Origin: Apis mellifera
Taxonomy: Eukaryota; Arthropoda; Insecta; Hymenoptera; Apidae
Length of the DNA: 64,000 nt
NCBI RefSeq assembly: GCF_003254395.2
Contig: NC_037640.1
Span: 3,888,289-3,952,288, forward strand
Direction of reading: 5' to 3'
In this document: one piece after another, positions 23,701-33,760 of the stretch
Position numbering within the stretch: position 1 is the first letter of the stretch
Layout: every line of letters starts with the position of its first letter
Position numbers and translations under genes: made by a program
The notes under the pieces: generated by a model
Seen by the model: the letters and a program-made list of their open reading frames with translations, nothing else
The model's database searches: none
What the model was told of the DNA's origin: nothing

Positions 23701-24090
23701 TCCACCTTCCACTTGCTTCCTCCGGTATCGGCCGCCAAACGTACTCGCGAGCTCACAAATTACTCCCACGCTCGGTTAACAGTGTTTCGCGCGTGCTGTG
23801 CAACCTGCACGCTCTTCCTACGCGCGCGCCTTCCTCCTCCTCCTCCTCTTCCTCTTCCTCCTTGCAGCACGAGCCGGCGCGGTGTTCTTCCCGCCCGCAA
23901 AAAGTAAAAAGGAAAAATCAAATCCTGTCCCCCGTGGTAGTGAATTATGATAGGACGAATAAAGGAAAGTGTTTAGAGACGTTGGATTTTCTTTCCTCCA
24001 TTCGTGGATTCGTATTTAGAAAATGTTACGATAAGATAAAACGTTGAATAACAGGAAACCGTCATATCGATCTCTTAAGTACTTAAAAGA

Positions 24091-24358
24091 AGGAAAAAGA
24101 TACATTTATAAAATTTTCGATCGGGTAGGTCGAATCTTGGAAAGCTTGGAAATTGAATTCGAACGCGAGATTCGTTGGTTGATCGATAGGAAAAAGATAT
24201 ATTTATAAAATTTTCGATCGGGGAGGTCAAATCTTGGAAAGCTTGGAAATTGAATTCGAACGCGAGATTCGTTGGTTGATCGATAGGAAAAAGATATATT
24301 TATAAAATTTTCGATCTTGGAAAGCTTGGAAATTGAATTCGAACGCGAGATTCGTTGG
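24091..24358. repeat. Three-copy tandem repeat, 97-bp period
   Basis: Copies begin at 24091, 24188 and 24285 with aggaaaaagata, followed by atttataaaattttcgatcg, aatcttggaaagcttggaaa and gaattcgaacgcgagattcg. The first two are nearly identical. The third lacks about 18 bp (the gggaggtc segment). The very low divergence implies a recent duplication. Confidence 0.92.
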
Positions 24359-25760
24359 GACGGGGGGATGATAAACGGAGAGCGAATGAATTAATTGCGA
24401 TCGCGACCGCAGGCACCGCAACCACGATCAATCAGCACGATTTTACTCGATCCAACTTGGATCCCCTACCGATACCGCCGTTTACCGTTCGAATCGAGCC
24501 TCTCCCTGGCTGTCTCCTCGAGGAGATTTCCCTTTCTTTTCCTTCTCCTCCTCGCGGCGGCGCACACTTTAAACCGAGTGTTAAATAAAAGGCACGTGAA
24601 GAGGGGGGGTTCGTGGAAACGGAGCGTGAGGAGAGCAGAGCAGAGCAGAGGGTCGTCGCGCGTACGCGTTTCGCGCGGTGGTGGTGGTCGTAGCTCGTAC
24701 CGTGTCCGATGCATATTCATACGGCCATACATTATACCGGTGCACGCGGCAGGCCAGAGCCGAGATCTTAGATTAAGGTAAACGCCGGTTAAGTTAACGG
24801 CTAAACTTCCATAAGTCGCATGCGCATCGCGCCTCTCTTCCATTCGCCCTTTTCTTTCTTTTTTTTTTTAGATTTCCATAGATTTATCTTATCTTCGAAT
24901 CGATTTCCCTGTCTTTCTTCTTCTGTTCTTAAGTTTCCTCTCAAATTTTCTTTAAGAAGACGCGTAAAAACGTTTCTTTTGTTAAGCATTTCTCGAAGCA
25001 AGAGTATATTATATAAAGGCGGGTGCGCGTTTAACTGCTCGTTAACCGATCGGTGGAGGAAATTTGGCGCACGAAAGAGGAGAGCGGCGTCGAGAAGGTG
25101 GACGGAGAGTTAAACGGGTGGGTTAATCGAAGGTGAAGCTGTATAAGGCCGCGTTTCGCCTGTGCAAATTGCGTGCAAGCGAACGAACGTTTACGTGTCT
25201 TTACCGATGGGGATCGGCCACGAACTCGGCTCGATGATTTTCAACGGGATTTTTTTCTTTCTCCTTTTAGTACAACGTCCCATTTTCCAATTCGAAACCC
25301 GCGAGAGTTTATCGCGTGCAAAAATTGCTACATTACGGTTAACGACGCGGGGTTATCGATCGGTGGAAACGATTTCGCCGCAAATAAACGCGCGGCTGTC
25401 GTCGATCGTCGGTTTGAACGATCGGACGAGGGATTGGTTTAAATCGTTTATTATCTATCTAGTTTGCTAGGCTAGAGATTCCTTGCGTAAGAATGAATTG
25501 GCGTCGTTTAAAAGAGACGTGAAGTGAAATAAAGAGCGAAGAATAAAGACCAGATTTCTTCACTTATTCGTCCAAGCTGAGCCCAAGTATTTGTGTCTGC
25601 ATGAGAAATTAATTAAAGACAGAATATATACCGGAAGTTGGCCAAAAAAGAGCTTGCCAAATATAAATCGAAAATTAATTCGTCATCGCGAATGTTGAAA
25701 CGAATTCGCCGATCGCCAAACTTGATAAACCATTGCTCACTTCGTGATAAACGAATATAA

Positions 25761-25791
25761 AGAGAGACAGAGATAGAGAGAAGAGAAGAGA

Positions 25792-25826
<35 letters not shown>
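25761..25826. repeat. GA-rich microsatellite, 66 bp
   Basis: The run starts with agagagacagagata, passes through an agaag pentamer section and ends in a pure (GA)n run. It is the longest GA repeat of the window. A pyrimidine-rich, T-rich segment follows. Confidence 0.9.
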
Positions 25827-25828
<2 letters not shown>

Positions 25829-27669
25829 AACGATAAAAAGAAAATCAATTTTTTCTTTTATTTTTTTATCTTTTTATTCTTTTTTTTTTTTTTTCAATTA
25901 AAGACTCTTTTAAAACTCGACACGCAAACGCATTCGATAACACCTCGAGATTTTCCTTGGACGACACAATCGTGCAGGTGAGACGATTAAAGAGAACCGG
26001 CAAACGCCGAGCTCCCTTATTCCCGTACGTATCCGATTTCGTCTAAGAGCCTCCATTACCGGCAATTTGCATTGATAGCGAGCTAGATAACCTTGAAACC
26101 TTGAATGTAAGAGCCACTTTGCGTCTCCCGAACCCGCGCCCTATCCGTCCAGAGAGCCGTCGAACAAATGAAGGAACTGAAATTTTTTCCCTTTCCCTTC
26201 TCTTTTCCACGTGTGTGATACACTTTAAACGTGCCCTTTCCTCCCCTTTTCTATGCAAAATCATTTGGGAAGAATTTTCACGAGTACCATCTTTTCCCAA
26301 TCATAAAATTACATTCCCTTCGAGATAATATTATTATTATCAATTTAAATAAATATAAAGGGAAAAATGTGAAATTCTTTTCCCACGAGGAATTAATTCA
26401 CTTTATCGAAACCGTTGTTATTATTATTATTATTCGCACCGTTTCGTTTCCACCGAGTCATCGTTTCTGTGCGATTTCTGTGGGCGGTCTCGGGGGGGGG
26501 TGGTTTTTTTTAGTGGGGGGTTGCTTTTCGAAAGGTGGTCGCGGCGGTCCCCCTCCCCGGTTCCAGGAGTTAATCTCGACGACGGGGGTCGTTGTTGCGC
26601 GGCCGCAAAGTTGAAGGAAAGAGAGAGAGGAAGGAAGGAAGGAGAGAAAGAAAAAAGCGTTTCCTCGTAATGGCGGTACTTTTCTATAGCAATTAAGATA
26701 ATATTTGCATTCGGGGGTTGTGATTTCCTGCAGGTGTTGCCGAAGCAAAGAGGGTTGAGGGGGCTCTTTATATATATATACCGTGTGTTCCGCCTGTTAC
26801 GTACAGGCGTTCGCCCACCGTCCCTTCTTTTATGCGATATTCGCGTTTTATATAGATGGACAGGGCTGATTATTGCAACGTTTCTTTCTTTCTTTTTTTT
26901 TTTTCATACTTTCGTATTTTCTCGTTTTGTATAACATTATTTCGATAGAATTGACGATAGATGTAATTATTCAAGCATCGATACTCGTATTGTATCAAAG
27001 AGATATTATTGGGATCGATGGTTGGAAATATCTGTCGACTTTCGGAAAAGAGAGATGTGAATGAATCGAATCGATCAACTTGCTACACGAAGCATAATTA
27101 GATTAAAATTATTTGCGTGACAAATTATAATATTTAAAAGTTTAAAGAAAGAATATGTTGAATTAATTATTTCGAAATAATTGAAAATTTTATAATTAAA
27201 AAATAATGTAAATGAAAAATTTTTCTACCTTTTGATTAAAATTTATTCAATAATTTAAGTATCTCGAAAATAAGGGACCTGTTCTAAAGAATCGAAAATT
27301 AAAGATCGATTTCGAACATTTAACTCTCCGTCCATTCGATGAAATAGCGATCGATTGAAGTAAACTTTCCTCCAAATAAAAAAGAAAAAAAAGAATCAAA
27401 GAATTTTCACATCATCTCGAACGAGGAAGCGATAAACCTCGCCGTATTCGAGGAGACTCGCGAACGATCGGTATGACACATCGAGGGGATGAGGAAGTGT
27501 GTGTGTGTACGCCTTGGCGCGTGTACCCAACGCACACACGCTCTGTGGAGGGAGGTAGAGGGCTATTAGATCTTTCTCATGCTGATAAAAACTGTATAAT
27601 GGGCTTAATCGGTTTGCTAGGGCCCGGCCTGAATTTTCGTTATTTTTCACGGGTGCCCGGGCAGACATC

Positions 27670-27692
27670 GAGAGAGAGAGAGAGAGAGAGAA
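27670..27692. repeat. (GA)n microsatellite
   Basis: A pure GA run of about 23 bp. Other pure GA/CT runs are at 8633-8655, 31527-31546, 44739-44752 and 47207-47230. Confidence 0.85.
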
Positions 27693-28443
27693 GCACGTCC
27701 GCAACGACAACAAGCCAGCCGCGCCCTATCTACCTCGACGGATCTACTCCCGTTTTTCACCCTCCCTCCCTTCCTCCTTTCGTCCCTCCATTCCGCCTTT
27801 TGTTCCACGGCCGCGAAATCCATTGATCCCGCGGGACACGCACGTCCGGCGGCACCGCACTTTGACGGGGGGGGAGGGGCATCCATCGTTCGGGAAATTT
27901 TCGAAACAAAAGGAAGGAACAACGCCGGCTCTCTCTCTCCCCCCTCCCCTTTCCTCCTCGACCAAGATTATTATTTGTCACTTGTCGCGTCTCGTCGATC
28001 CGATGATCCTTTTTTTTTTCCCGCCTCCCCTTGGCCTCGAATTTCTTTTTTTTTTAACAAAAAGAGAAAGGAAGTGCGTTGGAATAAATTTGGCGAGGAT
28101 CGATACGAGGAAAGGTGTGGAAAGGAGAAGGAGTTTTTTTTCCTCTTCGAAATTGTGGTTCGAGGATAGCCGACACTATTCGAAAATCGAACGATGAATC
28201 GGAATTTCTTTTCCATTCTCGAAAAGCTGCCTCGAGACACAACGCGTGCAAATTGTCGGTTGCGCTCGAGGAGGGGAGGGATTCCAGCATTATTCCGCTG
28301 CCCATCTCGTCGATAAGGGAGAAGAGAGATCAGAGATTGGATCTTTCCTGCGCCCGCAATCGAAGAGAAAATAATTCCCTTTCGATAAGAAACTGGAGAA
28401 ATATCTCGATAACGGACGATAATGGACGAATGGAAAGAAGAGG

Positions 28444-28484
28444 ATATTATTATTATTATTGTTGTTGTTGTTGGTGGTGGTTGG
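28444..28484. repeat. Compound triplet repeat ATT-GTT-GGT
   Basis: Successive blocks of att, gtt and ggt units follow one another without interruption, each differing from the previous by one base. Confidence 0.85.
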
Positions 28485-28539
28485 CGCGCGCGTCAAGGGT
28501 TGGCGTAAAAGTGGAAATTAAACGGAAGGGATATACAAT

Positions 28540-28760
28540 TACGAGGCAGCGGCACGGTACAGATGCAAATGCCCCGCGCATATATTATTGTGGCAATTAA
28601 AGTTGCCTTTGTGGCGCGGTGAAACGCGGCAACGTACCCTTATAGGTATGCCGCTCGCAAGGGTTGGTGGAGCCGGCTAATCCCGACTAAACTAAACTAA
28701 TATAGGAAACTTGCTCGTACTTATCTACCTGTAACGCCGGTGTAAAACGAGTAGTATACC
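28540..28760. promoter_or_regulatory. Non-repetitive patch with POU octamer, candidate enhancer
   Basis: The segment lacks the homopolymers typical of its surroundings. It contains a consensus POU octamer ATGCAAAT at 28563-28570, a caattaaag homeodomain core shortly after, and paired short motifs such as ggcgcggtgaaacgcggc. Regulatory function is inferred from composition and motif only. Confidence 0.25.
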
Positions 28761-29319
28761 TGGCCAATACGTGCCCTGCCTTTTATACACGTGTGTGTGT
28801 GTGCACGTACGAGTGATTCATCGTTGTTTTATTATCGGCATTAAAAGAGATATTTCTCGACGATGACGAGTTATTGAAAAAAAAAAAAAAAACTAATAAT
28901 ATTCCAAACCATTCGAGTTTGTTTGAAGAAAATTCTTCTTTTTTCTTCTATTATTAAATAATAGATAATACGTATCCGATGATATCATCCTGTATCCTTC
29001 ATTTTGCATTTACGAGGAGGTTGTTCAAGGAAAGTCAAGAAAATGTGAAATTTTATTTTTAAATATTATTCTGGATATTTTCGATCAATATTTATATTTT
29101 GATAAAAGAAATTGTTGGAACTCCTCCTTTAAATCGAAATTTAATCCTGGGAACGAAGAAGACGGCTGGCTGGGTGACTCGACTTGGTTTCGAAGTTGGA
29201 CGCGCGCACAACTATTCCCTTCTGGGCGAAGTTTGGCCCAAGAGTTTCCGCATTAACTCGAGCACACGAGCACACCTCGGCTCCGTCCGTCTTTGGATAG
29301 CGGCTGATTAGCATAGAAA

Positions 29320-29492
29320 CAGCGGTAAACTCGTGGCTAGCTTACCGAGCTAACAGCGTGTAAAATAACCGCTAAGTTGTCAAGACAATGCCTCCTACGC
29401 GCGCGTAGCGCGGCCGCGAACAGGCCGAGTCTGAACACCGTCGCCACGGGCTAAGTCCTCGGCGAATTACTTCCTTCGCCGAGGCATTGTCC
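29320..29492. other. Nested foldback region
   Basis: Several perfect complementary arms lie close together. GACAATGCCTC at 29384-29394 pairs with GAGGCATTGTC at 29481-29491. CTACGCGCGCGTAG at 29395-29408 is a 14-bp palindrome. CCTCGGCGAA at 29457-29466 pairs with TTCGCCGAGG at 29475-29484. The last two stems share bases 29481-29484, so the outer and the short stem are mutually exclusive. AGCGGT at 29321-29326 also matches ACCGCT at 29368-29373. The region is richer in GC than its flanks and has no supported ORF. It could be a structured RNA or a regulatory dyad cluster. Confidence 0.5.
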
Positions 29493-29729
29493 AAAGAACT
29501 GGCGAGACGTCGCCCGACTTCCGCTCTACCTCCTCCTCGCTCCGTTTCTCCGTAGGAGAGGATCGACCAAGTCTCGTGAAAAGAGAAAAAAGAAATAGAA
29601 GTGGAGGTTATCTCGTTTCCTCGAAAAATCTTCCTAGAAATGAAATAAATACATAGAGAAAGAAACAACGGATCGAACGATGTAATAATAATGACTCGTG
29701 GTGGGTGTTAGTCAAATAACACGACGGAT

Positions 29730-29763
29730 ATTATGATAAATATAATTTTATATTTATCATAAT
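29730..29763. other. 15-bp perfect hairpin, 4-nt loop
   Basis: ATTATGATAAATATA at 29730-29744 is followed by attt and then its exact reverse complement at 29749-29763. It is a strong AT-rich cruciform or hairpin. Confidence 0.85.
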
Positions 29764-30518
29764 TAGCGGTTCTCATATTTATAATTCGAGCTTTCCTGCT
29801 TCCCGTAATTATTGCAATAATTTTCATAATTTATATAGCTTTCATTTACGCGGTAATTACACTCTCGTACCAATTCATTTCCTTTCCTTTCTAATTTTTT
29901 CCTTCTCGTTTTCTAAAAATTTTCCTCTATTAAAATAATCGTAATAGTATAATAACAATAATAATAATTCTCTTTCAATTAGACGTTACAATTTCTTAAT
30001 AAAAAATGTCTTATTAAACGTTTTATTAGTTAAACAGCGAGCAAAAAATTATCAATAAAACTCGTCGTTCCATTCGAAGTGTTCGTCGAATCTCTTTTTA
30101 ATTCTTTCTCCTTTACATAGATAAAGGGATTAATCGAGTATTTATAAAAAAGGAAAAAGAAAAAGGAAAGAAATGAGAACGAAGAGGGGGAGGCCTGATT
30201 TCGAAGGAAAACTGAAAATATAAATTCACGGCAATCGGTGTTCTTTCTCGCTGGTCAAAGCTGCAGATTCACGTCATTATCGAACGTTCGTGCGTTCATG
30301 GTTTGGTGAATGCGTGATAGCGAATTGAATCGCGCTTGGCGTAAGAGCTTGGCCGGGCAATTTCATATAATATAAATCACCGTAATGGCGGCGAATTAGT
30401 TTGATGTCAGGAAGTAACTATACTTCATTATATGCTACGGCAGTCGTGAAAAACTTTTCGCATTGCACGCCGATTTTGTTGCTAAATACGAGCGATCTTA
30501 TCCAACCACCGCCATATT

Positions 30519-30556
30519 TATATATATATATATATAGCACACACACACACACACAA
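30519..30556. repeat. (TA)n-(CA)n compound microsatellite
   Basis: Alternating ta units run into ac units. Confidence 0.85.
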
Positions 30557-31273
30557 CATGATACACCGTTGATAATTTCGTCGTTTTATTCTCTTCCTCC
30601 ATGAATATGGATCGAGGATGAGTTATGAAAAAAAAGAAATAATAATAATAATAAAATAACCGCGATACTCGTTACGTGTACGCGAGTTGACATGTTCTGT
30701 ATTTTTTCCTTTTCTTTATTAATCAGAAGCCAAACGATTTCTAGCATGTTACGGTAACGGGTTGCTAATTTGCAGAAGAAATCTCTGTTAAAAAAAATGT
30801 CTGTTGCTCGTTTCTTGGTTCCGTCGTTACTTTTTTTTTTTTCTTGTTCTTTTAGAAATTTCTAATCCGATTATTTGTCGAAACTTTCCATTGCGATCGA
30901 TAGGATAGATACGCTCTACGTGGAACGAGAGTCAAAAGTGAGCGTTGGAAAAATAATATTCGCTCGTCGCGGATGGGCGAAATCTGAACGTGATACGACA
31001 CGTGTTTTTTTTTCCCCCTCCCCTCCCTTTTTGTTTCGTTCATAACAACTTTTTCAATCGATCTCAAAATAGAAATTACCGTAACTAGATCCTCGAACCT
31101 AGATTCTCTTCGTACGTGCTATGGTAATAATAAACAATTGTGCAAAACAATCTTCTTCAATCTCGATCGAAATTTATTATTATTCGTTTGGAAAATAATA
31201 GAAATCCAGAAGAATCCTCTTGAACCAAGATTTTTTTTTCACCAATTCTAATCGTGTTTTTTTTCCAGGTAGC

Positions 31274-31298
31274 AATAATAATAATAATAATAATAATA
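31274..31298. repeat. (AAT)n microsatellite
   Basis: About eight aat units. A similar (ATT)n run is at 37921-37944. Confidence 0.88.
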
Positions 31299-31626
31299 CT
31301 GTCCATTGCATGGAAATTTAAGAACGAAACGCCAGCAATTTTTCCTCCCTGGAATAATGGAATGAGAGTCGCTTTCACATTCTGCCCGCCACGCCAATTG
31401 AAATATTTTTTCCAACCGGGTATATCGCCTCCCGCCACCCCTTGGCGGCCATTCCTGGAAGCCAATTAACTCTCTGGTGGCGTTGGATTCGATCGAGCTC
31501 TCGAGTCGAGAGAGGCACGATTATAAGAGAGAGAGAGAGAGAGAGAACGATCGCGCAGGATCGCGATGTGAAAAATTCCTGCGAGGAAACGATTTAACGA
31601 TTTAACCTAATCCCTTTTCCACGAGA

Positions 31627-31628
<2 letters not shown>

Positions 31629-31659
<31 letters not shown>
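31629..31659. repeat. (AT)n microsatellite, 31 bp
   Basis: A pure alternating A/T run, the longest of this type in the window. Confidence 0.9.
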
Positions 31660-31664
<5 letters not shown>

Positions 31665-31979
31665 TGAAATGATGTTTAACACGAGATCCGCGTGGAGATC
31701 GCGTGATGCGTCGAGAAGGAGGAGGAGGAGGAAGGAGGTCGGCGAATCGCGATCAAAAAAGGCGGCTTTAGATTCTTAATTGCCGCCAGTAAAGAGTAAA
31801 GTGCGCGCGCATGCGCACAACCGTGTACTCGTTCGTTTACGGAAACTCTCGTAGGAGGATTTATTTTATTTTATTTTCACGTTCACCGAGTTCCTCTCGC
31901 TCGTTCATTCGAATAATTTCTAAGTTCCAAGTTTTCGTTGCTTCGTAATTCGAACGAGATTTCGATCGATCCATTCTGC

Positions 31980-32500
31980 AAGTTTGGAAAACTTGATTCT
32001 CGTTCCGATTTCTCGCGTTGTTATTTTTAGGTTATGTTGAAGAAGCGAGTTTCTTCGATTAATTATTTATGTCCGATTAATTTTCGTTAATTCGCGTATC
32101 GGATCGATCTGTTTGGAAGTTTTCTTGTGCTGTTGTTTTAGGTTATAATGTTATATGTTCGATTAATTTCGAGTTATTGTTTCGAGTAAGTTAAGTAGTT
32201 ATCAATTCGATCGATCTGTTCTCGTTTGGAAATGGAAATAATTTTCGATCTGATTTCTCGTGTTATCCTGTTTTAGATTGTTATGTTTGGATCGAAATTT
32301 CTACACTTTTTTCACGGTATTTGTTCGAATAATTTCGTTTTAATCCTCGTTGTTTGATTCGAGTAATCAACTTATCAATTCGATTCATCTATTCGCGTTT
32401 GGAAATGAAACGGTTTTCGATCTGATTTTCTCGTGTTATTACGTTTGAAATTTCTTACAGTAATTATTGGGATAATTTCGTTCGTTGATTCGAATAATCT
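31980..32500. repeat. Weak, diverged internal repeat
   Basis: Variants of ttcgatctgatttctcgtgt, followed by a tgttttaggtta-like segment and then a gattaatttcg-like segment, recur three to four times with irregular spacing of roughly 110-150 bp. Divergence is high, so this looks like an old tandem array. Confidence 0.5.
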
Positions 32501-33499
32501 TTTGTTTTTAAACTTAAAAAAGGATAAGAGTCAAAGTGATTGTTGATGCTACTAAAATTTAATATCTATGATATTTCTTATCGAATTAGGCTCGATCGAG
32601 TAGAGTATCTCTTTGCGAGCTATTTTTAAGAACCTTTTGTCCTTTTTCAACGTTTAAAAAAACAGAAGCGGAAACCTAGGAATAATCTAATTACAGATAA
32701 ACAAAAAAACCGCCGATATTTCCACAACGTTTCGCCTTTCAAAAAATTCGCCTCGCCATTCTACTAATTTTTTTCGTTACAACACGCGATAATTAGCGTG
32801 TTGATTCCATTTCCATTTTTATCGAGGAGAAATCAAAGGAGAAAGTTTTTTTCCTACGAAACGCATTGCTCCATTCGTCGTAATTAATCGCGGGCAAAAC
32901 GAATTTTTAGCGAATCACACGCTCACCGGAAGTGCGATGTGAACGCGATCCGTACTATCCACCCGTCGTTATCGATCGAGGAAATCGTCCGAGGAAATCG
33001 AAAAAGCGATCTTCTCCGTTCTCTATATACATATACTTTTCTCTTTCTCAAATCTCTCCAAGAATGGTAATAAAAGTCCTCCTTCTTCTTGTTCTCTCTG
33101 ATCTGTTCTCCAAGCAGTTTTCTTCTCTCTTTCCCTCTCTCCCCCCCTCTCTTTCCCTCTCCCGTTTGCGAAACGCAATTAAACCAATTACCGCGACCAG
33201 AACGGAGAAATGAAGGCGCGGGAGTTACGTAAAGTAATTGGATGTGCGCGCGGATTTCCTAAAACGATAATTAACGAGTTATTAAGCGGCGGCTATTCCT
33301 GCCTTCGACGGTTGCTCGTCATTATCCGCGTTTCACACGAGAGCCGAGTGAAATCGTCGGCCGATCATTCGTAGATAGTGGTAGGGGGGGAGGGGAGGGA
33401 AAAAGAAAAGAGAAAAAAAGGGGTTAATAAAAGGAACAAGGAGGGGAAGCGGGAGTTTACGGGAGGTTAAGAGAGAAGGTAAGAGGCGAGGCGTTTAGA

Positions 33500-33760
33500 A
33501 GGCGTTGCGCGCGCATCGCAATATGGCCGCCGCTTGGGCGAACAGCTGATCCGCGTGTGTGGACAGGGCTTTAAGCGTGGGCACAGGATGCAATTACACA
33601 GAGGAGCTTAAGCGTTATCGTTAAAAGAAAAATATGCGGTCATAAATTGCCGGTTCTCAGTCGACGCGCATCGCGCCACGGCAATGTATCATGCAAATAC
33701 GCGAGTTTCATGCTCGTACCTTTGGAATTCATTACACTTAATTGTTCCCGATTGAGATGC
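33500..33760. promoter_or_regulatory. Candidate developmental enhancer
   Basis: The segment is free of homopolymers and dense in transcription-factor-like motifs: an atatggccgccg Pho/YY1-type site near 33531, a CAGCTG E-box near 33542-33548, a ggtcataaatt caudal/Abd-B-type site near 33638, a consensus POU octamer ATGCAAAT at 33691-33698, and several ATTA/TAATT cores near 33730-33745. Inference from motif density only. Confidence 0.3.

Larger units (their letters stand above)
18984..24090. other. 5' flank of the BarH gene, no supported coding exon
   Basis: On the minus strand this is upstream of exon 1. It holds CT-rich tracts (18975-19120, 20080-20190), compound triplet repeats at 19267-19316, an (ATT)n run at 19489-19510, a GACGAT-type hexamer repeat at 19596-19625, a (GC)n stretch at 20209-20221, the CpG-rich block described separately, and AT-rich sequence from 21 kb on. 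Any 5' UTR exon or transcription start of the gene probably lies here, but I cannot place it exactly. Confidence 0.6.
24360..29100. other. Noncoding sequence, no supported gene
   Basis: I see no exon. The stretch holds a moderately GC-rich part at 24390-24800, simple repeats (GA at 25761-25826 and 27670-27692; an ATT run near 26328-26340; the compound triplet at 28444-28484), G-rich runs near 26490-26520, T runs, and a non-repetitive patch at 28540-28760. Confidence 0.55.
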
